This document shows, piece after piece, positions 13,928-21,842 of a stretch of 29,051 nucleotides of DNA. A program made the position numbers and the translations under genes. The stretch covers positions 1-29,051 of the forward strand of contig UQSB01000024.1 of the NCBI GenBank assembly GCA_900543505.1. The letters run 5' to 3'. The stretch is from an uncultured Collinsella sp. (GTDB taxonomy: Bacteria > Actinomycetota > Coriobacteriia > Coriobacteriales > Coriobacteriaceae). The number at the start of each line of letters is the position of its first letter. Position 1 is the stretch's first letter. The notes below the pieces were generated by a model. That model did not search any database and had not been told where the DNA came from. It saw nothing but the letters and a program-made list of their open reading frames with translations.

Positions 13928-15289
13928 TTACAGACCGGCGATGTGATCGGCAGGCGTCGCGACAACCTGTCCGGCGCTCTTGGCGGGACGCTTCTTCTTG
14001 GTCTCGGTCGTGCCCAAAAGCCTTGCCTCAAGACCGCTCACCAAGCGAGCGAGCGGTAGGGTGATGACCAGATAGAACAGGGCGGCAACCACGTACGGTG
14101 TAATGGAGCCCGTCGTGGCCACGATGGTACGGGCGTTCATGACGATCTCGACCACACCCACGGCGGCAAGCAGCGACGTATCCTTGTAAAGCAAGATAAA
14201 CTCGCTGGTCAGCGTAGGCAAAACATTGCGGAACGTCTGCGGAATCATAACGTAGAGCAGCGTCTGGAAGGCATTCATGCCCAGAGAGCGAGCAGCCTCG
14301 TTTTGGCCCTTGGGGATCGACTGAATACCGGCACGGAAGATCTCACACAGATAGGCAGACGAGTTCATGGCCATGACGATGACGCCCAAGACATAGTCGT
14401 CCACTTTGACACCGGCCAGCGGCAGACCGAAAAACGCGATATAGATCTGCAGGAACGCCGGCGTACCGCGAATGATATTCACATAGATGCCGGCAAGACA
14501 GCGCAGGATGCGCGACTTAGAGATGCGCATGAGCGACAGGGCAAAACCGAAGGGAATTGCCAGCGGAAACGCCACGAGCACGATCGAGAGCGACATGAGG
14601 AAGCCCTTAAAGACGATCGGCAGGCTTTGGACCAAAATGACCGGGTTTAAGAACAGGCGCAGAAACATATTGGAGTTCCACGCCTCGACCCACGGCTGCT
14701 CCTTAAGGTCGGCCAGGAAGTTATCGAAGGCCGTCACGCCCTTGATCTCCACCGACGGAATCTTGGAGATCTTCTTGGTCGAACCGTCGGCGAGCGTATA
14801 GGTGCCGCTAAAGGCCTCATCGCCGCCCTCGACGGGAAACGTCACACCGTAAACCTCGACGCGGAAATAACCGCCGGCAGGCGCCGTCTCGCCAAAGTCA
14901 ATCTTGAGCGTCTGGCCGTCAGCCTTGAACGTGGGCTTCATGGGCGTACGATCCATGAGGTCCTCGCCCGAGAGCATCGTCAATCGCGTGTCATCGGTAC
15001 CAAACGTCGTGCCGTCGACAAACGTCAGCGAAAGACCGCTCAGCTCCTCGTCGGCATCGGCCTGAACTTCCCAAGTGATGCGCGTCTCGGTGCCGCCGAC
15101 CACATCGCTACCCGAACCGGTATTGGGTCGGGCGGTAATCTTTGCGGTCTCAAGCGCCTGGGCGGTCGTGGGCACGCAGGCCCCCGCGCATACCAGGGCG
15201 AGCGCCACAGCCAGGGCACAGGCCAGCTTTTGGAGCATCGAGGGCAGTGGAAAACGCTGCTCCGCGGCCCCTTTGTTCAGTCGAGACAA
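13928..15289 (-). CDS. Polar amino-acid ABC permease with N-terminal extracytoplasmic domain
   Basis: A 453-residue protein read from TTG at 15289, chosen because AGGAG lies 5 nt upstream. An ATG at 15238 has no ribosome site, and the frame is open to 15394. The N-terminus has a signal-like helix (KLACALAVALALVCAGACV). It is followed by about 170 residues of beta-rich extracytoplasmic sequence (TARPNTGSGSDVVGG through GGYFRVEVYGVTFPV). The last 220 residues are a HisM/GlnP permease with five or so membrane helices; the EAA loop reads GQNEAARSLGMNAFQTLLYVMIPQ. Ordinary permeases of this family are about 220 residues, so this is a fusion. The extra domain is not recognised; it might bind ligand, the binding protein or the cell wall. 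Gene order binding protein-permease-ATPase suggests one transporter. Confidence 0.88.
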   Translation of the reverse strand: MSRLNKGAAEQRFPLPSMLQKLACALAVALALVCAGACVPTTAQALETAKITARPNTGSGSDVVGGTETRITWEVQADADEELSGLSLTFVDGTTFGTDDTRLTMLSGEDLMDRTPMKPTFKADGQTLKIDFGETAPAGGYFRVEVYGVTFPVEGGDEAFSGTYTLADGSTKKISKIPSVEIKGVTAFDNFLADLKEQPWVEAWNSNMFLRLFLNPVILVQSLPIVFKGFLMSLSIVLVAFPLAIPFGFALSLMRISKSRILRCLAGIYVNIIRGTPAFLQIYIAFFGLPLAGVKVDDYVLGVIVMAMNSSAYLCEIFRAGIQSIPKGQNEAARSLGMNAFQTLLYVMIPQTFRNVLPTLTSEFILLYKDTSLLAAVGVVEIVMNARTIVATTGSITPYVVAALFYLVITLPLARLVSGLEARLLGTTETKKKRPAKSAGQVVATPADHIAGL

Positions 15290-15354
15290 GGTGGCTCCTA
15301 TCGTAGAAGTTGCCGGCAAAACGAGACGGAAAAGCTCTCCGTCAAGAGAAGCGC

Positions 15355-15386
15355 AAAGGCCCTCTCCGCCAAAACGGAAAGGGCCC
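15355..15386 (-). terminator. Intercistronic hairpin, likely partial terminator
   Basis: On the minus strand GGCCCTTTCCG, TTTTGG and CGGAGAGGGCC form an 11-bp stem with one mismatch, then TTTGCG. It lies between the binding-protein gene and the permease gene. Such hairpins usually raise the amount of binding protein relative to the membrane parts. A second perfect 8-bp repeat (ATCAAGTA, 15394-15401; TACTTGAT, 15409-15416) spans the binding-protein stop. Confidence 0.65.
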
Positions 15387-15407
15387 GCGCGCAATCAAGT
15401 AGCTATT

Positions 15408-16268
15408 TTACTTGATGTTGTACTTAGCCATGAGGGCGTCGACGGTACCGTCGTCGGTCAGGTCCTTGATGGCCTGGTTGATGTCGTCCTTGAGCTTGGT
15501 GTTGCCCTGGTTGATGGCGATGGCGTACTCCTCGCCGGTGCTGATCTGCTTGATGGTCTGGCAGGTGTTGAACTGCTCGGCGGTCAGCTGGCTGGCAACG
15601 GAGCGGTTGGTGACTACGGCGTCGCCCTTATCGGACTGCAGGGCGCTGAAGCACTCGGTGGCGTCCTTGTAGGGGACGATCTTGGCCTTGGGGAAGTTCT
15701 CCTGGGCAAAGGCCTCGGCGGTTGAGCCAGACTGGACGATGATGGTAGCGTCGGCGTTGTTGAGCTTCTCGCTGTAGTTGTCGGCCGTGATGTCGGTGTT
15801 ATCGACCTTGGTCACGATAGCCTGATCGTCCATGTAGTAGGAATCGGAGAAAGTGACTTCCTTCTCACGCTCGGGCGTGTCGGTGATAGCCGCGATGGCG
15901 ACGTCATACTTGGCGCCCGAAGCGACGCCCGGAACCAGCGTGTCGAAGTCGTTGTTGACGTACTCGACATCCAGGCCCAGCTTGTCACCGATAGCCTTGA
16001 TGAGCTCAAGGTCAAAGCCCTGGTAGTCGCCGTTGTCATCCTTATACTCAAACGGCGCGTACTCGGCAGAGGTGCCGACGGTCAGCGTGCCGTCCTTGAC
16101 GAGCGCGTACTCCTTGGAGCCGTCGACCTTCTCGACCTTAGCGTCGTCAGAGCTGCTGGAACCGGCATCAGAACCAGAGGTGGCGTTGGACGAACCGCAG
16201 CCCGTCAGAGCAAGGGCGAGCGCCATAGCACCCGTGGCGGCAAATGCGCCAAGCTTCTTCAGCTTCAT
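15408..16268 (-). CDS. Polar amino-acid ABC transporter substrate-binding lipoprotein
   Basis: A 286-residue family 3 solute-binding protein. ATG at 16268 follows AAGGAGACTGATT. A lipoprotein signal is clear: KKLGAFAATGAMALALALTGCGSS, with the lipobox LTGC. A Ser/Asp-rich linker follows, then LTVGTSAEYAPFEYKDDNGD and YQGFDLELIKAIGDKLG, the hallmark of polar amino-acid receptors. The ligand-binding Asp and Arg are probably in VAIAAITDTPEREKEV. It should sit on the outer face of the membrane and pass ligand to the permease. First gene of the operon. Ligand class (Gln, Arg, His, Cys or similar) cannot be fixed. Confidence 0.94.
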   Translation of the reverse strand: MKLKKLGAFAATGAMALALALTGCGSSNATSGSDAGSSSSDDAKVEKVDGSKEYALVKDGTLTVGTSAEYAPFEYKDDNGDYQGFDLELIKAIGDKLGLDVEYVNNDFDTLVPGVASGAKYDVAIAAITDTPEREKEVTFSDSYYMDDQAIVTKVDNTDITADNYSEKLNNADATIIVQSGSTAEAFAQENFPKAKIVPYKDATECFSALQSDKGDAVVTNRSVASQLTAEQFNTCQTIKQISTGEEYAIAINQGNTKLKDDINQAIKDLTDDGTVDALMAKYNIK

Positions 16269-16286
16269 AATCAGTCTCCTTCCGGT

Positions 16287-16308
16287 GACCTCGTTTGATT
16301 CAGAGGTC
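16287..16308 (-). promoter_or_regulatory. Small hairpin in the leader of the ABC operon
   Basis: GACCTC (16287-16292) and GAGGTC (16303-16308) form a 6-bp stem just upstream of the ribosome site of the binding-protein gene. No T-run follows. A regulatory role is speculative. Confidence 0.3.
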
Positions 16309-16325
16309 TGCAAAAACTGTTGGCT

Positions 16326-16354
16326 ATTATGCACCCGGAATTACGAATCTGCAA
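16326..16354 (-). promoter_or_regulatory. Promoter of the amino-acid ABC operon
   Basis: On the minus strand TTGCAG (plus 16349-16354) and CATAAT (plus 16326-16331) are 17 bp apart, about 58 bp before the start codon. Confidence 0.65.
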
Positions 16355-16415
16355 TGAGAAAACTGATTGAAACAAACCCATAACGTGAATGGAATACTCT
16401 ACTTTGTGACAGTCA

Positions 16416-17282
16416 TTACTGCTGCAATGACCTTAATAGTCTAATTTCAGCTGCATAACCTGCAAGTTCGTTCGGAGTCTCCAAAATAAACGGCAGCGAA
16501 CGCAAATGGCCATTCGATACAATATTCTGCATAACCTGCATACCGCCACCAAATTCCCCGCTGCCAAGGTATCCCTTGCCGATGCACTCGTGACGATCTT
16601 TATGGGCGCCACAAGGGTTCTTCGAATCGTTGATGTGTACGGCATGCAAGCGATCGATACCCACCACGCGGTCGAACTCGTCGAGTACGCCGTCCAGATC
16701 ATGGATGATGTCGTAGCCGGCATCGCTCACATGGCAGGTATCCAAACAAACGCCCAGCTTATCGGACAGCTCTGGGCACTTGGCGGCAACGCCCTCGATA
16801 ATGCACGCCAGTTCCTCAAAGCTGCGGCCCACCTCGGTACCCTTGCCGGCCATGGTCTCGAGCAGCACCGTCGTCTGCTGGCCCTCAAACATCACCTGGC
16901 ACAGGGTGTCGACAATCATCTGAATGCCGGCGTCTGCCCCCTGTCCCACATGCGCACCGGGGTGGAAGTTGTAGTAGTTGCCGGGCAGTGCTTCCAGACG
17001 CTGCAAGTCCTCGGCCATTGCCTCCAAGGCAAACTCGCGCGCCCGCTCTTTGACAGAACAGGGGTTGTAGGTATACGGGGCATGCGCCACCAGCGGTCCA
17101 AAGTCGTTTTGCGCCATAAGCTCGCGCAGAGCCGCCACGTCATCCATGTCAAGTTCTTTTGCCTTGCCACCGCGCGGGTTGCGCGTAAAGAACGCAAAGG
17201 TATTGGCGCCAATGGACAGCGCCGTCTCCCCCATTGCCCGATAGCCCTTCGTCGTCGAAAGATGACACCCGATCGTCAGCAT
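16416..17282 (-). CDS. nfo: Endonuclease IV (AP endonuclease)
   Basis: A 288-residue TIM-barrel nuclease that cleaves DNA 5' of abasic sites in base excision repair. ATG at 17282 is preceded by AGGGAG with 6 nt spacing; the frame is open further up through a repeat hairpin, which is not coding. It opens LTIGCHLSTTKGYRAMGETA. Trinuclear zinc ligands are visible: His in NFHPGAH, Glu in LLETMAGKGTEVG, Asp/His in CLDTCHVSDAGYD, His in AVHINDSKN, His in DRHECIGKG and Glu in FILETP. Length and motifs are complete. I found no LexA box, so it is probably not in the SOS regulon. Confidence 0.95.
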   Translation of the reverse strand: MLTIGCHLSTTKGYRAMGETALSIGANTFAFFTRNPRGGKAKELDMDDVAALRELMAQNDFGPLVAHAPYTYNPCSVKERAREFALEAMAEDLQRLEALPGNYYNFHPGAHVGQGADAGIQMIVDTLCQVMFEGQQTTVLLETMAGKGTEVGRSFEELACIIEGVAAKCPELSDKLGVCLDTCHVSDAGYDIIHDLDGVLDEFDRVVGIDRLHAVHINDSKNPCGAHKDRHECIGKGYLGSGEFGGGMQVMQNIVSNGHLRSLPFILETPNELAGYAAEIRLLRSLQQ

Positions 17283-17305
17283 CTCCAACTCCCTCTTCAT
17301 CAGTC

Positions 17306-17364
17306 GCGGTGAAATACGGTCTATTGGTGCCCTATTTTGGCGCAAACAGACCGTATTCCACCGC
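17306..17364. repeat. 59-nt REP-like hairpin upstream of nfo
   Basis: GCGGTGAAATACGGTCTATT (arm 17306-17331) and an arm at 17339-17364 ending TATTCCACCGC pair at 22 of 26 positions around a 7-nt CTATTTT loop. It has no T-run typical of a terminator. It shares a TATTTTGGC segment with the repeat at 8539-8603, but the arms differ. Confidence 0.65.
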
Positions 17365-17378
17365 ACGTTATAAAAGGG

Positions 17379-18569
17379 TCATGAGGAGCGCGTTTTGCCG
17401 AAGACTTTAAGCATGGCCGTTACGGGGCCCGGCTGGAAACGTCGGCGCACATCGTCGAGACGCCCGGGGATATCGATGTGCTGCGGACAGTGACGTGCGC
17501 ATTTGCCGCACTTGACGCAGTTGCTCACCAACTTGGGCTCGCTCGTCCGCACCGCGCTCGCCGTAAAGTATTGAGACAGCCCCGTAAACCAACTATGCGC
17601 GTAGCTCGCGTTGTAGGCGCCAAAGCAGCCGGGAATATTGATGCCCTTGGGGCACGGCATGCAGTAACCGCATCCCGTACAGGGCACGCGATTCGATTTT
17701 TCAAATTCCGTCAGCACGCGCGCAATGGTATCGAGCTGAGCGCCCGTCATCGAATCCGGCAGGGCTCGGTCGACCAGCGCCGCGTTCTCATCCACTTGCG
17801 CAGTATCGATCATGCCCGAAAGCAGCATCGTCACCTGAGGATGGTTCCACACCCATGAAAGCCCCCAGGAGGCAGGAGTACGCAAATGCGGGTCATGGGC
17901 GTCATCGAGCACGGCGCGGGCCCGCGGAGACAGCTTGCCCGCCAGGCGTCCACCCAAAAGCGGTTCCATCACAAACACCGCAAGCCCGCGCTCGGCGGCG
18001 GCCATGAGCCCCGCCGTTCCCGCCTGATATCGCTCTCCAGCGTAGTTGTACTGAATCTGGCAAAAGCCCCAGTCATACGCGTCAAGCATCGTGAGGAAGT
18101 CCGCGGCGCTGCCGTGGTACGAAAAACCTATCTGGCGAATACGCCCCGCAGCCTTTTGGCGCGCAATCCAGTCCTCGATACCCAACGCCACCACGCGCTC
18201 CCACTGGGCGGGCGAGGTGATGTTGTGCATGAGGTAATAGTCGATATGGTCGGTTCGCAGGCGGTGCAGTTGTTCGTCGAAAAACCGGTCGAAATCCTCC
18301 GCGCATTTGCACGAAGCATGTGGCAGCTTGGTCGCGAGCAAAACCTGGTCGCGCAAGCCCAGACGCTCAAGCGAAGCGCCCACGCAAGCCTCGTTGCCGG
18401 GATAGAGATATGCGGTATCCAGGTAGTTAATCCCCTGCTCCACCGCGCGGGAAATGATGGCATCGGCCGCCTTCGCGTCCGGATGGCCCGGCGCACCGGG
18501 GAACCTCATGCAGCCCAGACCGAGAGCAGATATTCGGTTACCACTTTTGGGGTCAGCGCGGTATTGCAC
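17379..18569 (-). CDS. Aldo/keto reductase with C-terminal 4Fe-4S ferredoxin domain
   Basis: A 396-residue protein. I favour GTG at 18569, which follows GGGAGG and gives VQYRADPKSGNRISALGLGC, the normal family start; ATG at 18587 is an alternative. The barrel has the aldo/keto reductase tetrad: Asp and Tyr in NYLDTAYLYPGNE, Lys in LLATKLPH and His in YYLMHNI. The C-terminal part carries two cluster motifs, CTGCGYCMPCPKGINIP and CVKCGKCARHCPQHIDIP, enough for two 4Fe-4S clusters. This fused group is common in anaerobes; substrates are unknown, and ferredoxin-linked reduction is inferred from the clusters. Divergent from the cyclase-family gene, with 163 bp between. Confidence 0.9.
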   Translation of the reverse strand: MQYRADPKSGNRISALGLGCMRFPGAPGHPDAKAADAIISRAVEQGINYLDTAYLYPGNEACVGASLERLGLRDQVLLATKLPHASCKCAEDFDRFFDEQLHRLRTDHIDYYLMHNITSPAQWERVVALGIEDWIARQKAAGRIRQIGFSYHGSAADFLTMLDAYDWGFCQIQYNYAGERYQAGTAGLMAAAERGLAVFVMEPLLGGRLAGKLSPRARAVLDDAHDPHLRTPASWGLSWVWNHPQVTMLLSGMIDTAQVDENAALVDRALPDSMTGAQLDTIARVLTEFEKSNRVPCTGCGYCMPCPKGINIPGCFGAYNASYAHSWFTGLSQYFTASAVRTSEPKLVSNCVKCGKCARHCPQHIDIPGRLDDVRRRFQPGPVTAMLKVFGKTRSS

Positions 18570-18732
18570 GGCCCCTCCCTTCGCCATCAGCGCCTCGGCA
18601 AGGCGAAACACAACGGTTACGCGGCCGAAACATCATGGAATCGCAATCGAGAACGTATCGTAACGCAGCAGAAATCGAGCCGTCACGCCAGCGCTTTAAC
18701 ATCAGCAAAAAGCCCGATGAAAGGAGCCACCC

Positions 18733-19503
18733 ATGCCCGCGCTCGACCTTTGGAATCTCGCATCCCAGCTCAAAAGCACCGATTATCGCTGGGTAGACCT
18801 CACCCACACGCTCTCGTGCGACACTCCGCACTGGTTCGGCTTTAAGCCCTTTGAGTCCACCAAACTCTTCGACTACCTGCCCGACACGCCCGAAGACATG
18901 CTCGCGCCCATGCGCTGCTTCCAGTATTCGGTTGCTTCGCAGTACGGCACGCATGTCGACGCACCGCGCCACTTCCATGTTGACGGCCGTTCCCTTGGAG
19001 AGATTGAACCCATCGAGTTTATGCATCCGCTCTGTGTGATCGACAAACACGAGGAGTGCGCCACAAATCCCGACTACGTCCTGACCGTCGAGGACCTCAA
19101 AGCATGGGAGGATGAGCACGGTCGCATTCCCAAAGACGCTTTCGTCGCCTTCCGCTCCGACTGGTCCAAGCTCACCGACCTCGAAAACAAGGACGAGGAC
19201 GGCCAGCCCCACTACCCCGGCTGGGACCTCGACGCCATCAAATGGCTTGTAGAAGAGCGCAACATCGGCGCCATCGGCCACGAGCCGGCTGACACCGACC
19301 CGGCGAGCGTGACCACGCGTGAGGACGCCTACCCCTACCCCGGCGAGCAGTACATCCTCTCGGTCGACCGCTATCAGATCGAGGTCATGGACCATCTAGA
19401 CGAGCTTCCCGCCACGGGCGCCGTCATCTTCTGCACCTTCCCCAAGGTGCGTGATGGCGTCGGATATCCCGCACGTGTCTTTGCGGTCTGCCCCGCGTCA
19501 TAA
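18733..19503 (+). CDS. Cyclase-family metal-dependent hydrolase (kynurenine-formamidase-like)
   Basis: A 256-residue protein. ATG at 18733 follows AAAGGAG. The metal-binding motif of the family reads YGTHVDAPRHFHVDG, with the His and Asp ligands; more ligands are likely in IGHEPADTDPA. WVDLTHTLSCDTPHW near the start is also typical. Members hydrolyse N-formylkynurenine, isatin or other cyclic amides. No tryptophan-degradation neighbour is present, so the substrate is open. A terminator follows directly. Confidence 0.85.
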   Translation: MPALDLWNLASQLKSTDYRWVDLTHTLSCDTPHWFGFKPFESTKLFDYLPDTPEDMLAPMRCFQYSVASQYGTHVDAPRHFHVDGRSLGEIEPIEFMHPLCVIDKHEECATNPDYVLTVEDLKAWEDEHGRIPKDAFVAFRSDWSKLTDLENKDEDGQPHYPGWDLDAIKWLVEERNIGAIGHEPADTDPASVTTREDAYPYPGEQYILSVDRYQIEVMDHLDELPATGAVIFCTFPKVRDGVGYPARVFAVCPAS

Positions 19504-19576
19504 GTTCCCATGCGTTTGCTCTTCTAAATACGGCCATCCGGTGCACGCGACATGGCCCGGCGGCATACAATCCATC

Positions 19577-19604
19577 AGGCGCCCCATACGCGGGCGCCTT
19601 TTTA
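19577..19604 (+). terminator. Terminator after the cyclase-family gene
   Basis: AGGCGCCC (19577-19584) and GGGCGCCT (19592-19599) form an 8-bp GC stem followed by a run of T. It ends only a few bases before the ribosome site of the next gene, and a -10-like TACAAT lies upstream of it at 19566-19571. It might therefore act as an attenuator in the next gene's leader. Confidence 0.75.
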
Positions 19605-19620
19605 TGGGGAGATGATTCAC

Positions 19621-20535
19621 ATGCAGATCAACAAGGTCGCCTTCATCGGCAAGGGCGGCGTGGGCCTGCTCTACGGCAGCATGATCGCCCAAGCGCTCGG
19701 CAACGACGCCGTCGAATACGTTATGGACGACGCGCGCTTTGAGCGCCACGCGGGTGATGCGCTCACCGTCAACGACAAGCCCTGTGCGCTCAAGTCCGTC
19801 CGCGCCAGCAAGGCAACGCCCGCCGATCTGGTCATCCTGACGGTCAAGACCACCGGTCTCGACCAAGCACTCAAGACTATGGAGCGCGTCGTGGGACCCA
19901 ACACGCTCATCGCCTCGCTGTGCAACGGCATCACGAGCGAGCAAAAGATTGCCGAGCGCTTTGGCTGGGAGCATACCGTTCTTGGTATTTGCCAGGGTAT
20001 GGACGCCGTGTTCCTCAACGGAGAGCTCACCTTTACCAACACGGGCGAAATCCGCTTTGGCGCGGCGGCCGGTACGGACCCCGCAACCATCACCGCAATC
20101 GACGAGCTCTACACGCGCTGCGGCATCGCCCATACCGTCGAGAGCGACATTGCGCACCGCATGTGGGCCAAACTCATGCTCAACGACGGCATCAACCAGA
20201 CCTGCATGGCCTACGGCGGCACGTACGGAAGTGCCACGGAGCCGGGCTCCGAGCAGCGTCGCTGCCTTGTTTCCGCCATGCGCGAAACGCTTGCGGTCGC
20301 CAACGCCGAGGGCGTTGAGCTGACCGAGGCAGACCTGACGCAGATGGTGCACCTCATCGAAGGAATCGATCCCGCCGGCATGCCCTCGATGGCGCAAGAC
20401 CGCGTCGCGCGGCGCAAAACCGAGGTCGAGGAGTTCGCCGGCACCATCTGCCGTCTGGCGACCAAGCACGATATCCAGGCACCGCAGAACGAATGGCTCT
20501 ATCAGCGTATTCGCGATATCGAGGCAAGCTGGTAG
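19621..20535 (+). CDS. Ketopantoate reductase-like (PanE/ApbA family) oxidoreductase
   Basis: A 304-residue NADP-dependent reductase. ATG at 19621 with GGGGAG upstream; an ATG at 19612 would overlap that site. The N-terminal Rossmann loop reads AFIGKGGVGLLYGSMIA. LVILTVKTTGLDQAL follows, and the conserved Asn segment is SLCNGITSEQKIAERFG. The C-terminal helical domain has HRMWAKLMLNDGINQTCMAY, containing the usual Lys and Asn, and a Glu/Ser region near GIDPAGMPSMAQDR. In pantothenate synthesis PanE reduces ketopantoate, but many paralogues act on other 2-oxoacids, and no panB or panC gene is near. Confidence 0.85.
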   Translation: MQINKVAFIGKGGVGLLYGSMIAQALGNDAVEYVMDDARFERHAGDALTVNDKPCALKSVRASKATPADLVILTVKTTGLDQALKTMERVVGPNTLIASLCNGITSEQKIAERFGWEHTVLGICQGMDAVFLNGELTFTNTGEIRFGAAAGTDPATITAIDELYTRCGIAHTVESDIAHRMWAKLMLNDGINQTCMAYGGTYGSATEPGSEQRRCLVSAMRETLAVANAEGVELTEADLTQMVHLIEGIDPAGMPSMAQDRVARRKTEVEEFAGTICRLATKHDIQAPQNEWLYQRIRDIEASW

Positions 20536-20568
20536 CGCCCGACTCACCACGTCAACAGACTCAACAGC

Positions 20569-20605
20569 AAAGCCGCCGCAAGGGCACTCCCCTTACGGCG
20601 GCTTT
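20569..20605 (+). terminator. Terminator after the PanE-like gene
   Basis: AAAGCCGCCG and CGGCGGCTTT form a perfect 10-bp outer stem, with an inner AAGGG/CCCTT stem. Only TTT follows, so efficiency may be moderate; the A/T flanks make it bidirectional. Confidence 0.8.
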
Positions 20606-20642
20606 CATCTTCATCTATAACCAGTAGTCGATGTCCCGACGG

Positions 20643-20849
20643 TTAGAGCTGCGACTCCGAGGCCTGGCCCTCATCGTCGCGACAAAGGACTACACCCGCG
20701 CTTCCCAGCAGTGCGGCTGCGATCAGCGCGCCAACCACGATTGGAGCAGCCCCGCATGACCCCTGCATGCCCGCAATGAGCGCGGCCGTAGGACCAAGGC
20801 AACCAAGCGTCAATGCAACGGCGGCAACGGCGATATCTCGAGCATTCAC
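20643..20849 (-). CDS. Small two-helix membrane protein, unknown
   Basis: A 68-residue protein from GTG at 20849, with GGAGG 10 nt upstream, slightly far. Two hydrophobic, Ala/Gly-rich segments (about residues 6-28 and 34-56) are separated by a short GMQGSCGAAP turn. A charged, acidic tail follows (RDDEGQASESQL). No family is recognised. A perfect 9-bp hairpin sits next to the ribosome site. It may be a small membrane or stress peptide; no function is assigned. Confidence 0.6.
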   Translation of the reverse strand: MNARDIAVAAVALTLGCLGPTAALIAGMQGSCGAAPIVVGALIAAALLGSAGVVLCRDDEGQASESQL

Positions 20850-20863
20850 AAGACCACTTCCTC

Positions 20864-20888
20864 CACGAGAAAGACTTTGTTTCTCGTG
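20864..20888 (-). promoter_or_regulatory. Perfect 9-bp inverted repeat in the leader of the small membrane gene
   Basis: CACGAGAAA (20864-20872) and TTTCTCGTG (20880-20888) flank a 7-nt loop. In the mRNA the stem abuts the GGAGG ribosome site, so it could be an RNA switch. It could equally be a DNA operator palindrome. Confidence 0.5.
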
Positions 20889-20959
20889 ACTTAGTGTGCC
20901 CCGTGCCCATATGCGCGGCGTACGGCCACGGTAAGCGCTCTGTTAACTCAAGCATGCAC

Positions 20960-21006
20960 AAAAAACGGACGCCTTTACGTTGCCCAAAGGCTCGGTAAAG
21001 ACGCCC
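20960..21006 (-). terminator. Terminator after the secreted protein gene
   Basis: On the minus strand GGGCGTCTTTAC pairs with GTAAAGGCGTCC over 12 bp (two G-U pairs), followed by GTTTTTTG. It lies 31 bp past the stop at 21037. Confidence 0.85.
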
Positions 21007-21036
21007 GCCCGTCATGTCCAATTGGCTTATGGCAGA

Positions 21037-21813
21037 TTACCAACCGGTATAGTAGTCGGTGGTTCCGGCTGCGCAGCCGGAGTCATAGACCTTGCACTCA
21101 CCCTTGGAACCGGTAAACGTGGAGCCTTGGGCCTTATCGCCCGCGGCAACGACATAGTAACCATCGGAATCGCGCCAAAAGCCCTCGGAATCCTGCGTCC
21201 ACTCGCCCGTGCGGTGGTGATACAACACGTTGCTGCTGTAATAAGTCTCGCGGCGGCCGTTATAGTTATTGACGCCGCTCGAGCGCGTCAGACCCGAGCC
21301 GTTCGCGTAATACGCAGCAGACGTATAAGACGAGCCGAAGCCGGCGTTGTAATACGAAGCCTGAACGGCCTCAGCGGCCTCGGCTTCGGCTGCGGCAGCC
21401 TCGAGCGCCTCGCGCTTGGCATCCTCAAGCGTGGAGCGAAGCTCGTCGAGCTCGGTCGACTTGGCGTCGACTTCCCCCATCGTCAACAGGCTACCCGCAC
21501 CGTCGATGCAACCCTGCAACACAGCGCGCTCGTCATCGGTAGCATAGTCGCCATACATATTCATAATGATCTGAGCGCGCATCTCCAGGGAATCGCGCTT
21601 TGCCCCCATCGAGGCGTTCCACTCCTGCATAGAGCCATAACCGTCGCCGCGGTAGTCGACGGGCTGTACCAGCGTCGCCTCGGACGGCGCAGATCCGACC
21701 GTATCGGATAGTGTTGCCGCATGGGCATCAGTTGCGCCGGCGCCCGCCAAAAGTGCCACGGTCAGAGCGGCGGAAAGGGCGGCGGCTTTCGGTTTTCGTG
21801 AATCGATCCTCAT
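21037..21813 (-). CDS. Secreted protein with coiled coil and 3D-like C-terminal domain
   Basis: A 258-residue protein from ATG at 21813; GGAGG is 12 nt away, which is distant, and a frame continues up to 22119 without support. The signal peptide is KAAALSAALTVALLAGAGATDAHA, cleaved near residue 34. A helical, acidic/Ala-rich stretch follows (residues 110-160, STELDELRSTLEDAKREALE, AAAAEAEAAEAV). The C-terminus reads RETYYSSNVLYHHRTGEW, then DGYYVVAAGDKAQGSTF and CKVYDSGCAAGTTDYYTGW. This Asp pattern and spacing resemble the double-psi barrel (3D/MltA-like) of secreted peptidoglycan-active proteins. It could remodel the wall, but catalytic assignment is inference. No gene partner is obvious. 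Confidence 0.75.
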   Translation of the reverse strand: MRIDSRKPKAAALSAALTVALLAGAGATDAHAATLSDTVGSAPSEATLVQPVDYRGDGYGSMQEWNASMGAKRDSLEMRAQIIMNMYGDYATDDERAVLQGCIDGAGSLLTMGEVDAKSTELDELRSTLEDAKREALEAAAAEAEAAEAVQASYYNAGFGSSYTSAAYYANGSGLTRSSGVNNYNGRRETYYSSNVLYHHRTGEWTQDSEGFWRDSDGYYVVAAGDKAQGSTFTGSKGECKVYDSGCAAGTTDYYTGW

Positions 21814-21842
21814 GTAGCTGGAAACCTCCGTAGTGCGTTTTT

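Noticed and set aside
16416..17282. nfo as part of the SOS regulon
   Set aside because: No GAAC-N4-GTTC box is present upstream.
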